Source: Hymenobacter puniceus
GTDB taxonomy: Bacteria; Bacteroidota; Bacteroidia; Cytophagales; Hymenobacteraceae
Reading direction: 5' to 3'
Assembly: GCF_014333525.1 (NCBI RefSeq)
Contig: NZ_JACSCX010000002.1
Coordinates: 1 to 64,000 of the forward strand
DNA length: 64,000 bases
Of this stretch, positions 17,354 through 26,685 are shown in pieces; the stretch's first letter is position 1, and the number at the start of each line of letters is the position of its first letter. Below the pieces are notes generated by a model, which saw only the letters and a list, made by a program, of their open reading frames with translations, did not search any database and had not been told where the DNA came from. The translations under genes and the position numbers were made by a program.

Positions 17354-19951
17354 ATGCTAAACACTTTCATCGGCGACGCCGGGCACCTGAGCGTAATTGT
17401 GGCGTTTGTGGCCGCCACCGTGGCAGCTTACTCGTATTTCATGGCGGCCCGCGGCCGCGCCCTCGGCGACTCCGACGTAGCGTGGCTGCGCCTCGGGCGC
17501 GGGGCGTTCATTGTGCACGGCGTGGCCGTAATGGCCGTTATCGGCTGTCTGTTCGGCATCATTCACGGGCACCGCTACGAGTATTACTACGCCTGGAGCC
17601 ACTCCAGCAACCACCTGCCGGTGTACTACATGATTTCCTGTTTCTGGGAAGGGCAGGAGGGTAGTTTCCTGCTTTGGATATTCTGGCACGTGCTGCTGGG
17701 CTTTGCCATCATGCGCTGGAACAAGCTCTGGGAAGCCCCCGTCATGGCCGTATTTGCGGGTGTGCAGCTGTTTTTGACCAGCATGATTCTGGGCGTGGTA
17801 ACGGGCGGCGTGAAAATCGGCTCTTCACCCTTCATTCTGCTCCGCGACTTCCTCGTAGATCTGCCCGTTTTCAAGCTCAACCCCAACTTCGTGCCCGAAG
17901 ACGGTACCGGTCTGAACGCCCTGCTGCAGAACTACTGGATGGTGATTCACCCGCCCACGCTGTTCCTGGGCTTTGCCCTGACGCTGGTACCGTTTGCCTT
18001 CGCTATTGCTGGGCTCTGGAAAGGTGAGCTGACCCGCTGGGTGAAGCCGGCTTTGCAGTGGAGCCTCTGGGGCGGCCTCGTGCTGGGCGTGGGCATCGTG
18101 ATGGGCGCCTACTGGGCCTACGAAACGCTGAACTTCGGCGGATACTGGAACTGGGACCCGGTGGAAAACGCCGTGTACATTCCGTGGCTGGTGCTGGTGG
18201 CCGGTATTCACGCGCTGGTTCTCTGGGACAAGCGCCGCACCGCGCTGCGCACCAGCTTCGTGCTGGTGGTAGCCACCTTCCTGCTAATTCTCTACGCCAC
18301 CTTCCTCACCCGCTCGGGCGTGCTCGGCAACGCCTCTGTGCATTCGTTCACTGACTTGGGTTTGTCGGGTCAACTGATGATTTACCTGGGTGCCTTTGTG
18401 GTGCTGGCCATCGGGCTGCTGGTGTACCGCTGGAAGTCCATTCCGATTTCCGAGAAGGAGCTGACCACCTACAACCCCGAACTGTGGGTGTTTGTGGGCG
18501 CTACGGTGCTGTGCCTGGGTGCCTTCCAGGTGCTCGTGACTACCAGCATTCCGGTGTATAATTCCTTCCTAGGCTTCATCGGTATCAAGTCCAACCTGGC
18601 TTTGCCCGCCGACCAGATTGCGCACTACTCGAAAATCCAGCTGTGGATGGGCGTAGGGGTAGCCCTGCTTTCGGGCTTGGCGCAGCTGATGTGGTGGCAG
18701 CGCAACGACAAATCCACGGTTATCAATGCCGTGGGCACGCCGCTGGTGCTTACGCTGCTGGGTTCGGCCCTCGTGATTCTGCTGCTCCGCTACAACGGCC
18801 ATGAGATTCAGCCCGCATACATTGCCTTGCTCACCGCCGGCCTGTTTGGCGTTCTGGCTAACATCAGCACCATTGCGCAGCTGATTCTGCGCCGCGTGAA
18901 TCTTTCGGGTGGCGCGGTGGCCCACCTGGGCATTGCGCTGATGCTGCTGGGCGTACTTGGCTCGGCTGGCTACTCCAACATCGTATCCAAGAACGTGTCG
19001 GGTCTGGTGTACTCCAAGGAGTTTCCTGAAGACCTGAACCGGGACAATGTGCTGCTGTGGCGCAACGACTCGGCCCCGATGGGACCCTACGACGTGAGCT
19101 ACACCGGCCAGTATATTGATGTGCCCGGCGTGCCCGGCTACGTCAACAAAGACTTGCTGTTCCGTACCGCCGACGAGTACAAAGCCCTGGCCCGCGCCGA
19201 CATCAAGCGCGCCGACAAGGTGTACTACAAAGCCGGCGATACAGTGGAAATCCTGCCCGAAAACACCTACTACCGCGTCGAGTACAAGGACCGCGAAACC
19301 GGTGAAGCTTTCACGCTCTACCCCCGGGCCCAGGTGAACGAGGAAATGGGTGGTTTGCTGGCTTCGCCTGATATCAAGAAGTTCTTCAATCACGATATCT
19401 ACTCGCACATCAGCTCCGTGCCTGACCCCAGCAAAGAGAAGGATTGGAGTGAGGTGAAGGAAAGCCAGTTGGCCATCGGCGACACGATTTACCTCAACGA
19501 CTACTTCGCTGTGTTCCGCGGCGTGGAGCCGGCCCAGCAAACCGCCGGCCTCGGCCTGGCCAAAGGCGACCTGGCCATTCAGGCCGACATGATGGTGTAC
19601 GGCGAGAAAAAGCAGTACCACGTGCATCCGGTGTTTGTGGTGCGCAACAAGATGATTGGCCGCGTGCCCGACGAAATCGAGGACCTTGGTCTGCGGATTT
19701 CCATGAATGCCGTAGACCCCACGGCCGGCAAGTTCACCTTCGGGGTGAGCACCACGCAGAAGGACTATATCATCCTGAAAGCGGTAGAAAAGCCATTTAT
19801 CAACCTGCTGTGGAGTGGTACGCTGCTGATGGCACTGGGCTTTGGGCTAGCGCTGCGCAATGGTATCCGCCGCAAGCAGCCTGCGTCAATTGCCAAACCT
19901 GTTCCGAGCCGGGTAACCGCCCGCCAGGCCCGCCCGGAAGCAGTAGCCTAA
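17354..19951 (+). CDS. ccmF: Cytochrome c heme lyase CcmF
   Basis: CcmF receives heme from CcmE and attaches it to the CXXCH cysteines of apocytochrome c. The 865-residue protein has the WWD-type heme motif FGGYWNWDPVENAVYIPW near residues 261-278, many hydrophobic segments and a C-terminal periplasmic domain (about 560-800). It is longer than the E. coli protein (about 650 residues), mainly in the last periplasmic region, as is common in Bacteroidota. It ends the ccm cluster; a bidirectional terminator follows. Confidence 0.94.
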   Translation: MLNTFIGDAGHLSVIVAFVAATVAAYSYFMAARGRALGDSDVAWLRLGRGAFIVHGVAVMAVIGCLFGIIHGHRYEYYYAWSHSSNHLPVYYMISCFWEGQEGSFLLWIFWHVLLGFAIMRWNKLWEAPVMAVFAGVQLFLTSMILGVVTGGVKIGSSPFILLRDFLVDLPVFKLNPNFVPEDGTGLNALLQNYWMVIHPPTLFLGFALTLVPFAFAIAGLWKGELTRWVKPALQWSLWGGLVLGVGIVMGAYWAYETLNFGGYWNWDPVENAVYIPWLVLVAGIHALVLWDKRRTALRTSFVLVVATFLLILYATFLTRSGVLGNASVHSFTDLGLSGQLMIYLGAFVVLAIGLLVYRWKSIPISEKELTTYNPELWVFVGATVLCLGAFQVLVTTSIPVYNSFLGFIGIKSNLALPADQIAHYSKIQLWMGVGVALLSGLAQLMWWQRNDKSTVINAVGTPLVLTLLGSALVILLLRYNGHEIQPAYIALLTAGLFGVLANISTIAQLILRRVNLSGGAVAHLGIALMLLGVLGSAGYSNIVSKNVSGLVYSKEFPEDLNRDNVLLWRNDSAPMGPYDVSYTGQYIDVPGVPGYVNKDLLFRTADEYKALARADIKRADKVYYKAGDTVEILPENTYYRVEYKDRETGEAFTLYPRAQVNEEMGGLLASPDIKKFFNHDIYSHISSVPDPSKEKDWSEVKESQLAIGDTIYLNDYFAVFRGVEPAQQTAGLGLAKGDLAIQADMMVYGEKKQYHVHPVFVVRNKMIGRVPDEIEDLGLRISMNAVDPTAGKFTFGVSTTQKDYIILKAVEKPFINLLWSGTLLMALGFGLALRNGIRRKQPASIAKPVPSRVTARQARPEAVA

Positions 19952-19960
19952 TTGTAACAC

Positions 19961-20010
19961 GACGCAAAAAAGCCCTGACAACGTGCTGTTGTCAGGGCTT
20001 TTTTGCGTCG
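19961..20010. terminator. Bidirectional intrinsic terminator
   Basis: A 22-bp perfect stem (19961-19982 with 19988-20009) and a 5-base loop includes A6 on one side and T6 on the other. It separates ccmF from the convergent T9SS cargo gene. Confidence 0.95.
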
Positions 20011-20043
20011 TAGCAGCTAGCCTGTTTCAGAATGCTACATAAG

Positions 20044-21669
20044 TTATTGTTCTACCACCACTCGCTTCACCACTACTCCGGATGCAGTGCGCAGGTGCAA
20101 GGTGTATACTCCCGCTGCCAGTTCGGCCACGGAAAATTGCGCCTTAATGCCGGTAGCAGCGGCCGGCAACGTGCATAGCTGCTGCACCTGCCCGATACTG
20201 TTGCGCAACACAGCCTCCACCGATTGCTGGCTGAGCGCAGCCGGCAGCTGCAACGTGAAGCTGTGCCGGGCCGGCGTAGGATAAAGCTCGACGGCCGCCG
20301 CCAGAGCAGAAGCACGAACCGGCAGCACTTGGTCGATGACGAGCGTGTAATCTTCGGTTTCGCCGTACTGGCCCGGCGTAGGAGCGCAGGCCCCGGCGGC
20401 CGTGAACTGGTTGCCAGCCAGCGCGCTGCGGACCCGCAACCCCACCAGTCCCGGCGTGGCATCAACCGGAACAGTAAAAGAGGCCACACCCGCCGTTACG
20501 GGCGACGAAAAGCCTGGCACGGCGGTATACTCGTTGGCGTCGAACACGCCATTGCTATTGAAGTCAATCCAGAACGCCACGTTGCTGTTGTTGCCGCCGG
20601 GGTTGCTGCCTGTAATCACCCGCAGCTGGTAGGTTTGGCCCCGCACGAGGGTGGCGGTGCGGCTGGCACTGGTAGCGGCTACGCCTGTGTAGGCGCCATC
20701 GGCCGAGCCAAAACAGCCTTCCGAGTGATTGAGCGTGGTATTGACGATCTGCACGTTGCCGATGCTGCTGAACAGACAGTTGCCGCCCAGCGCCGTGGTG
20801 CAGTAGCGCGAGGCCAGCGGCGTGCGCAGAACCAGCGGCGCCGCCGGTGATACTGCACCAGTAGCGGTGCAAATATTGGCCAGCGTTGCGCTGTAAACCG
20901 TGTTTTCCGTCAGGCCGGTAAGCACAATGGGCGAGCCGGCAAACACACGTGTAGTCTGAACATTACCGGGTGCTGTGAGTACCAACTGGGCCGGAATGTT
21001 GGGCAGGTAGCTAATGGTAGCCGAGGTAGGAGTATAGCGAATGGCCGCCTGATTAAGCATAGGCTGTTGCTGGCAGGTAGGAATGGCGGTTTCACGCCGG
21101 CAAATAGAAAACGTGCCCCCAGCCGAATTGGCATCGAAGCCTCCCACCCGCACGTACAGCAACGCCCCCGGCACCGGGCGCATGACGATGTCGGGGGCCG
21201 CCAGGTTGGGGCCGCTGGCCCGGCTGCAGGCCAGCTGGGCCAAGGTGGTCTGCGAGCAGGACGACTGGTTAAGCACCTGAAACACCCGAACATCACTGGC
21301 CGCGCCGCCGAACACCGAAATAGTTACCTCAACGTTGGTCGGCCAGCCGTTGGAGAAGGCCATGGCATACCACACGTCCTTCACCGTCGCAACCGGGTCG
21401 CAGGCACCGACGGATGAAGTGACGTTGATACTGCTGCTGGTGGCCCCCAGCGTATTGCCACCAATAGTACTGCAGTCGGGCCCATTATAAGTTAGCGGTA
21501 GTGCCTGGCAGGGTTCGTCGTTGGAGGGCGCCTGGGCGTGGGCAACGCTAACCTGGCCGAGCACAGCACCCAGCAACACGCACGCCACGCTGTTGCGCCG
21601 CGCCTGCCGTAAACCGGCCATCAGAATTTGCTGACCGAGGCGAAGGAAGAAGAGTAACCGAGGAATCAT
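20044..21669 (-). CDS. T9SS cargo with GEVED domain
   Basis: The 541-residue secreted protein has a long signal region (about 1-46, ending AHAQ). Residues ~290-450 include the GEVED domain, recognisable from FWIDFNSNGVFDANE, VPVDATPGLVGLRVR and GETEDYTL. An Fn3-like region precedes it (about 205-290). The C-terminus (about 455-541) is a type A sorting domain: VELYPTPARHSF, then NSIGQVQ, then GVYTLHLRTASG and VVKRVVVE. Likely a surface adhesin or binding protein exported by the T9SS. It is transcribed towards ccmF. Confidence 0.85.
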   Translation of the reverse strand: MIPRLLFFLRLGQQILMAGLRQARRNSVACVLLGAVLGQVSVAHAQAPSNDEPCQALPLTYNGPDCSTIGGNTLGATSSSINVTSSVGACDPVATVKDVWYAMAFSNGWPTNVEVTISVFGGAASDVRVFQVLNQSSCSQTTLAQLACSRASGPNLAAPDIVMRPVPGALLYVRVGGFDANSAGGTFSICRRETAIPTCQQQPMLNQAAIRYTPTSATISYLPNIPAQLVLTAPGNVQTTRVFAGSPIVLTGLTENTVYSATLANICTATGAVSPAAPLVLRTPLASRYCTTALGGNCLFSSIGNVQIVNTTLNHSEGCFGSADGAYTGVAATSASRTATLVRGQTYQLRVITGSNPGGNNSNVAFWIDFNSNGVFDANEYTAVPGFSSPVTAGVASFTVPVDATPGLVGLRVRSALAGNQFTAAGACAPTPGQYGETEDYTLVIDQVLPVRASALAAAVELYPTPARHSFTLQLPAALSQQSVEAVLRNSIGQVQQLCTLPAAATGIKAQFSVAELAAGVYTLHLRTASGVVVKRVVVEQ

Positions 21670-21875
21670 AAAGCAATGATAAAAAGCTGCAAATCAGCCG
21701 AACTGCTCTCCTGCCCATCCAACGGGGCACCGATAATAGCATGCGGCAAAAACAAGAATAGGAAAAATAGTCGTAATGGTTTGTCTGACAGCAATAACCA
21801 GCTGAACCATTATGGTAAGTGGGCAAAAATAGTATCAGAGGCTATTGTCAATGAAACAGGGATTTGAAGCACCAA

Positions 21876-21904
21876 AAAAGGGCAGCCACCAGGGCTGCCC
21901 TTTT
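21876..21904 (-). terminator. Intrinsic terminator for the 21928 gene
   Basis: AAAAGGGCAGCC and its perfect complement enclose a 5-base loop, with further A residues on the plus strand that give a T-tract on the minus strand. It lies 24 bases past the stop codon. Confidence 0.9.
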
Positions 21905-21927
21905 CAAAAGCTAAACGAGGAGTAGCC

Positions 21928-23790
21928 CTACTTGGTGATGGTCAGCTGGCGCACGGTGTAGTCGGCGCCGGTCTGCACCTTCAGCAGGTACATGCCGTTG
22001 GCGAGGCTGGAGAGGTTCACTTCGTTGGTGAAGTTGTCCTTCAGCGTTGCGGTGTGCACCGTCTGGCCCAGCATATTCGTCACGCTCACCTGCAGGTTGC
22101 CCTTGGCGTTGGCACCGCGCACGTCCAGTTTCACCAAGCCCGTGGAAGGGTTAGGATACATGGCAATAGCGCGGTTCAACGCTTCCGAAGTGCCTTGCAC
22201 GATAGAAGTTTGCGCTTCCATTACGTACGGAATGCCGGCTTCTGCCAAAGTGCCACCGGCAGCTGTGAAGGGCGCAATAGTGTAGAAGGTGGCAGTGCGT
22301 GCCGGCGACTCAGCATAAGTAGCTAGTGGGAAATAGCGTGCACCACCCGTTGGGGCTGCCGTTTGCACGACGCCTACATAAAAGTTGCCAGCGGGTGTGG
22401 CTACTGCTGTCTGCAGAGGCAGCGTTTTCAGCGTATTAATATCAGCCGTTTGTACTACATAGTCGGCAGAGCGGCCCAATACTGCACCTGCGGCGTTAAC
22501 CACAATGCTGTATATAGTACGGCCCACTGTGTTGGGGTCAGCTAAGCCAGCGCCTACAGCCGTGATGGTACGCGGAGCAGGCGTATTGAATTTCGTAACG
22601 AAAGCACCGGTAGTAGCTGCCGTGAAACCTACACTCTGATTGGGGTCGAACGGCGTATTGTTGGCATAGCTGAACGTGTTTGCCGTTACAACCTGCGTAT
22701 AAATTTGTGAGTTGTTGGTATTCACTGCATCAGCTGGCACCGATACCACCAGCGTGTTATTGCCGGTGGCATTGGGAGTGAAGGCAGTGAAGGAAACTAG
22801 GGTGGAAGTGCCAGGGGCTAGCGTCGTGATGATCTTCGCATCGGAAAACGTGTTAGCACCAGTCACATTCAATGTAACGGGCAAGTTAGTTAGGGCAGTA
22901 GAGCCCGTGTTGCTTATTAATGCCTGAACCACCTGCGGGCTACCAACCGGTGCTTTGCCTAGCGAATAAATAATCTGGGCAAAGGCATCATTGGCAATAG
23001 CCTGTGTGAAACGGTAGGTGCGGCCAGCATCCGGCAGGAACGTGTTGCGCACAAAATGAGGCGGAATTAGCCCGTTGGATTCGGTTACGAACACCGTAGT
23101 AGACCAAGGCGTCGCGCTGGATGCTTTCTGCGCAAACAGGCGGTCAGTTGTGGCAGCGCTGGAGCCTTTCAAGCCTACAAAAAAGCCTGCACCCAAGGGA
23201 GCAGCAGTGCCGGCAGTCCAGGTTCCGTATACAAATTCAATTCTGTTGCTGGTCTCGTACAGCTTGATCTGAAATTGCATTGTAGCAAACTGCGAAGCCC
23301 CCGCTACTGGCTTATCTGCAACGTTTTTGAACTGAATGGTGCACACCCGGCTGCCAGCACTACCAGTCGTAACCACCCGGTACTCTGTGGGAGAAGCTGT
23401 CTGGTTGGAAGCTCCCACAAGGTCGATGCCCGAGGCTGGAGCTATGATGTTCATATCAGACGCCGCAATGTAGTTTGTGGTAGCCGGATCCGAAATGTCT
23501 GTGGTGCCAAGCTTAATGAAGCCGTTGGTATTCAAGACAAAGTCGGTAAACGAAGCGCCATTGAAGCTGAACGTGAAACCGATGGGAGTAACAGCCGAAT
23601 TAGCGTTGTCTGTGTTGGCCGTACTGATTGGGGCGCCAGTTGTGCCCAGGTCGCTGTAAGTGCCTACTGTATTGGTAGCGCCGAACTGATTGTAATTCAG
23701 GGCCTGCGCTTGAGCAGCTGTGGTGCCAGCCAGGCCCAGCAGTGCAGCCAGAGCCAGCTTGCGCCAAGGCGCCGTGTACGAATGTGTCAT
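21928..23790 (-). CDS. T9SS cargo protein with beta-sandwich domains
   Basis: The product is 620 residues from the chosen ATG (23790), which begins a clear signal peptide ending TAAQAQ. An upstream in-frame start would add 57 residues without signal character. Residues ~30-260 form a domain with regularly spaced Asn/Thr-rich strands; ~280-370 contain a CARDB-like segment (SLGKAPVGSPQVVQALISNTG). The last ~75 residues are a sorting domain: MYPNPSTGLVKLDV, NMLGQTVH, NGMYLLKVQTG and RQLTITK. Function of the N-terminal part is not recognised. Confidence 0.85.
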   Translation of the reverse strand: MTHSYTAPWRKLALAALLGLAGTTAAQAQALNYNQFGATNTVGTYSDLGTTGAPISTANTDNANSAVTPIGFTFSFNGASFTDFVLNTNGFIKLGTTDISDPATTNYIAASDMNIIAPASGIDLVGASNQTASPTEYRVVTTGSAGSRVCTIQFKNVADKPVAGASQFATMQFQIKLYETSNRIEFVYGTWTAGTAAPLGAGFFVGLKGSSAATTDRLFAQKASSATPWSTTVFVTESNGLIPPHFVRNTFLPDAGRTYRFTQAIANDAFAQIIYSLGKAPVGSPQVVQALISNTGSTALTNLPVTLNVTGANTFSDAKIITTLAPGTSTLVSFTAFTPNATGNNTLVVSVPADAVNTNNSQIYTQVVTANTFSYANNTPFDPNQSVGFTAATTGAFVTKFNTPAPRTITAVGAGLADPNTVGRTIYSIVVNAAGAVLGRSADYVVQTADINTLKTLPLQTAVATPAGNFYVGVVQTAAPTGGARYFPLATYAESPARTATFYTIAPFTAAGGTLAEAGIPYVMEAQTSIVQGTSEALNRAIAMYPNPSTGLVKLDVRGANAKGNLQVSVTNMLGQTVHTATLKDNFTNEVNLSSLANGMYLLKVQTGADYTVRQLTITK

Positions 23791-23979
23791 ACGGGTAGAG
23801 GTGTTGGAAATGGTGGAGGGGTAAAGGGGAAAGAAGATGAATATGACCTCAAAACGATATTGGAGGGCACTTCTTGAGCTTACAAGTTGACTACTTTTTC
23901 TGAGAACTACACAAGTCCCATCCGCAAAGCCATGTTCCTGCCCGTACTTTACACCATCCATTCATCTCTGTTTACAATC

Positions 23980-24816
23980 ATGACTTCCGACCCGGCTCTT
24001 TCTCTGCGCATTGTGCTGTTGGGGGCAGGCCGGGTGGCCAGCCAGCTGGCGCCAGCGCTCCACCAGGCTGGCCATCAGGTGGCCGGCATCTGGAGCCGCA
24101 GCCCCGGCACTGCCGCCGCCTTGGCCGCTACCTTGCCCAATGTCCCTAGCCTGCCCACACTCGACTTAACCAGCCTGCCATCCGCTGATGTATACCTGCT
24201 GGCCGTGCCCGATGCCGCTATTCCGGCAGTGCTGGCGCAGGCTCATTTTCCGGCAGGCGCGCTGGTGGCTCACACATCGGGCGCGGTGCCGCTTAGTGTT
24301 TTTGAAAGTACGGCAGGTATTGTGGGGGGCGTATTTTACCCGCTGCAGACTTTCAGTGCCGAGCGCACCGTAGACTGGCGCACTGTACCGCTGTGCGTGG
24401 AGGGTGCTACGCCCACCGCCCAGCTTACACTGTTGGCGCTGGGCCACACGCTGAGCGGCAGCGTGCAGCCAGTCGGCACGCCGCAGCGGCAAGCCATTCA
24501 TATCGCAGCTGTGTTTGCCTGCAACTTCACCAATCACCTGCTGGGAATCAGCCACGCCTTGCTGCAGCAACAGCAGTTGCCACTGGCACTACTGGCCCCA
24601 TTGCTGCAGGAAACAATGGAAAAAGCATTGGCTCACCCGCCTTTTACTGTGCAAACCGGTCCGGCTGCCCGGCACGATGCGCCCACACTGGCTCGGCATC
24701 GGGCTGCCCTGGCTTCTCATCCGGCTTGGCTGGATGTATATAACTCTCTGACCAGTAGTATTCAGGAACAACTGGTGCCCTCGCTCATAAACAACCAAGG
24801 GGGGGTAGAGCTTTGA
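23980..24816 (+). CDS. Rossmann-fold protein with DUF2520 domain
   Basis: The 278-residue protein starts with a dinucleotide-binding motif (VLLGAGRVASQL) and continues as a F420-dependent NADP oxidoreductase-like Rossmann domain to about residue 130. The C-terminal half (with AAVFACNFTNHLL) is the DUF2520 helical domain, resembling 6-phosphogluconate dehydrogenase-like dimerisation domains. The substrate is unknown. I chose the ATG at 23980; the preceding 31 in-frame codons are not conserved-looking and contain a TACTTTA box. The stop codon overlaps the promoter of the next gene. Confidence 0.82.
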   Translation: MTSDPALSLRIVLLGAGRVASQLAPALHQAGHQVAGIWSRSPGTAAALAATLPNVPSLPTLDLTSLPSADVYLLAVPDAAIPAVLAQAHFPAGALVAHTSGAVPLSVFESTAGIVGGVFYPLQTFSAERTVDWRTVPLCVEGATPTAQLTLLALGHTLSGSVQPVGTPQRQAIHIAAVFACNFTNHLLGISHALLQQQQLPLALLAPLLQETMEKALAHPPFTVQTGPAARHDAPTLARHRAALASHPAWLDVYNSLTSSIQEQLVPSLINNQGGVEL

Positions 24817-24842
24817 ATCCGGTAGAGGCGTGCGTACCTTCG
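24812..24842 (+). promoter_or_regulatory. Promoter of the ferredoxin gene
   Basis: TTTG (24812-24815) and TACCTTCG (24835-24842) are 19 bases apart, matching the Bacteroidota -33/-7 arrangement. The -33 box overlaps the stop codon of the upstream gene. The start codon of the ferredoxin gene follows 34 bases after the -7 box. Confidence 0.7.
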
Positions 24843-24876
24843 TGCCTCCATTTTTTGCCTTGTCAGAAGATTTTTT

Positions 24877-25209
24877 GTGAAAGCTGTTAACATCACCTTC
24901 CAATTTCAAGACGGCCAGCCCGAGCAGACCCATGTGGCCGCCGAAGGCGAGTCGGTGCTGGACGTGGCCTTGAATAACGGCATCCAGCTGCAGCATAACT
25001 GCGGCGGCGTCTGCGGCTGCAGCACTTGCCACGTATATGTGCAGCGCGGCGAAGCCTACCTGCCCGAAATCAGCGACAAGGAAGAGGACTTCATTGACCG
25101 CGCCGTAAACCCGCGCATCAACTCGCGCCTGGGCTGCCAGTGCGTCGTGCAGGCTTCCAGCCAGGATCTGGTTATCCTCATTCCCGCCCAGGAGTTTCTG
25201 GGGCACTAG
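24877..25209 (+). CDS. fdx: Adrenodoxin-type [2Fe-2S] ferredoxin
   Basis: The 110-residue electron carrier has the vertebrate/Isc-type cluster motif C42-x5-C48-x2-C51 and the fourth ligand C87 in RLGCQ. An extra cysteine (C46) sits in the loop and C89 follows the last ligand. The start is GTG. This class passes electrons in iron-sulfur cluster assembly and to oxygenases. It is followed 126 bases later by iscX, which supports a role in cluster assembly, but no iscS, iscU, hscA or hscB gene is nearby. Confidence 0.92.
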   Translation: MKAVNITFQFQDGQPEQTHVAAEGESVLDVALNNGIQLQHNCGGVCGCSTCHVYVQRGEAYLPEISDKEEDFIDRAVNPRINSRLGCQCVVQASSQDLVILIPAQEFLGH

Positions 25210-25210
25210 T

Positions 25211-25331
25211 TTTAATGTGCCGATTATTGGATGTGCGGATGTGCTGAGCACGTCCGCCTGCTGCGCAGTTTATTTGCGCGGCAACACACCCAACCATCAG
25301 CACATAAGTTTACTCAACAATCAGCACATTT
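25211..25331. repeat. Inverted word-repeat array before iscX
   Basis: The left side contains AATGTGCCGATTATTG and two more ATGTGC words (25213-25245). The right side contains two ATCAGCACAT words 24 bases apart. The outermost words pair (AATGTGCCGATTATTG with CAACAATCAGCACATT). The right arm ends 4 bases before the iscX start. Same layout as the arrays before ccmC, mreC and aspS. Confidence 0.7.
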
Positions 25332-25335
25332 CCCT

Positions 25336-25575
25336 ATGGCCCATTTTGAGCCCCCCATCCATTGGAACGACCACGAAGATGTGGCCATTGCGTTGTACGA
25401 AAAGTTCGGTGACGATTTCTCCGAAGCCAAAATATACCGCATCCGCTTCACCGAACTGCTGGACTGGGTGTTGGAGCTGCCCAATTTTGAAGGAACCCGT
25501 GAGCAGGCCAACGAAGGCCACTTAGAGCAAATCCAGGCCAAGTGGGTGTATGAGTGGCGCGACAATCAAAAATAA
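25336..25575 (+). CDS. iscX: Iron-sulfur assembly modulator IscX
   Basis: IscX is a small acidic protein that binds the desulfurase IscS and iron and tunes cluster assembly. The 79-residue product has the family pattern: an early Trp (HWNDHEDVAIALYEKF), then IRFTELLDWVLEL, LPNFEG, and a final LEQIQAKWVYEW. It is about ten residues longer than the E. coli protein at the N-terminus. The ATG at 25336 excludes the repeat array. It is downstream of an Isc-type ferredoxin, as in isc operons, but without the rest of the operon. Confidence 0.88.
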   Translation: MAHFEPPIHWNDHEDVAIALYEKFGDDFSEAKIYRIRFTELLDWVLELPNFEGTREQANEGHLEQIQAKWVYEWRDNQK

Positions 25576-25638
25576 GCCGGCCTTTGCCAGCTGGCATCTC
25601 CGACTTTATTCTTAGTTTCTGCCTCGAATCCTTCTGCT

Positions 25639-26127
25639 ATGTCGCCGGATTTATCTGTTATTAAGGCGTTTATTCTTGATGTGGATGGTGTGCTCACAGA
25701 CGGCACACTGCTGGCCTTTAATTCGGGGGAGCAGGCTCGCGCTTTCCACATTCGCGACGGCTACGCCATCCGGCACGCGCTGCGGCAAGGATACCGGATT
25801 GCCGTGATTTCGGGCCGCGAAGAAGAAGGAGTTCGTAAGCGGCTGGAGTCGCTGGACGTGCGTGACATGTATCTGGGAGTTGATGATAAGATGAAAATCT
25901 TCAACAACTACATCAACACCTACCGCCTCGACCCGGCCAACATTGCCTACATGGGCGACGACATGCCCGATCTGGAAGTAATGCGCCGCTGTGCCCTGGC
26001 TGCCTGCCCCGCTGATGCTGCCACCGATGTGCGTGCCATCAGCACCTATGTCTCGGCACTGCCTGGTGGGCATGGGGCCGTGCGCGAGCTGATTGAAGCC
26101 GTGATGAAGCAACAGAAGACGTGGTAA
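25639..26127 (+). CDS. kdsC: 3-deoxy-D-manno-octulosonate-8-phosphate phosphatase KdsC
   Basis: KdsC removes phosphate from Kdo-8-phosphate in lipopolysaccharide core synthesis. The 162-residue HAD-family protein has the nucleophile motif D14-V-D16-G-V-L-T-D, an ISGREEEGV motif II and GDDMPDLEVM as the metal-binding motif. It lacks a large cap domain, typical of KdsC-type tetramers. Length matches the family. It lies 63 bases after iscX and upstream of the cold-shock gene, which has its own promoter. Confidence 0.9.
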   Translation: MSPDLSVIKAFILDVDGVLTDGTLLAFNSGEQARAFHIRDGYAIRHALRQGYRIAVISGREEEGVRKRLESLDVRDMYLGVDDKMKIFNNYINTYRLDPANIAYMGDDMPDLEVMRRCALAACPADAATDVRAISTYVSALPGGHGAVRELIEAVMKQQKTW

Positions 26128-26188
26128 TTAGTTGCCTGGGTGCGTTTTAGGCTAGTTTTCGTAACAGTGGGGCTCTGCCCAAGCCAAG

Positions 26189-26218
26189 TTGCGTTTTTCC
26201 GAATTACCTCTATCTTTA
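26189..26218 (+). promoter_or_regulatory. Promoter of the cold-shock gene
   Basis: TTG (26189-26191) and TATCTTTA (26211-26218) are separated by 19 bases, close to the Bacteroidota consensus. The start codon follows 34 bases later, after a T-rich leader. Confidence 0.75.
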
Positions 26219-26252
26219 CCCACTCATCCATTCAACATTTTCTTCTTTTTTC

Positions 26253-26447
26253 ATGAAAACAGGAACCGTAAAATTCTTTAATGAGGCAAAAGGCTACGGC
26301 TTCATTACGGATGATGTGACGAAGGAAGATTTCTTCGTGCATATTACCGGCCTGAACGGCGGCCAGGTGCAACAAAACGACCGAGTGGAATTTGAAACGC
26401 AGGAAGGCCGCAAAGGTGTGAATGCTGTGAATGTGAAGAGGGTATAG
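26253..26447 (+). CDS. Cold-shock domain protein
   Basis: The 64-residue single-domain RNA/DNA chaperone has both nucleic-acid-binding motifs: RNP1 KGYGFI (about 13-18) and RNP2 DFFVHI (about 26-31). It belongs to the CspA family, which melts RNA secondary structures. A TTG-N19-TATCTTTA promoter precedes it and a hairpin with T-run follows, so it is a single-gene unit. Confidence 0.95.
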   Translation: MKTGTVKFFNEAKGYGFITDDVTKEDFFVHITGLNGGQVQQNDRVEFETQEGRKGVNAVNVKRV

Positions 26448-26481
26448 ATTCCGGTTCCGACTTGCTGTATAAGCATCAGGT

Positions 26482-26515
26482 AAGCCTCTCCTTAACTGGA
26501 GGGGCTTTCTTTTTG
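26482..26515 (+). terminator. Intrinsic terminator after the cold-shock gene
   Basis: AAGCCTCTCC pairs with GGAGGGGCTT (one G-T pair) around a 6-base loop, followed by TCTTTTT. It begins 34 bases past the stop. Confidence 0.85.
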
Positions 26516-26685
26516 GCCAGTGGTATCGGTTTGACACCCACTGTTATTGGATATTATAGTGTGTTGGATGTCAGTAGTTAAAGTCGTGAAGGCCGACATG
26601 CCGGGCTGCAGCCAGCGCTGCTTGTAGTGTGTGGCCGGAGGCCCGGTTTCCGTAGCTGCTTCCGGACTTCGTACTTTGCGGCCCT

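Noticed and set aside
23887..23979. Earlier start of the DUF2520 gene
   Set aside because: The added 31 residues lack family character and include a promoter-like TACTTTA; the Rossmann motif follows properly from 23980.
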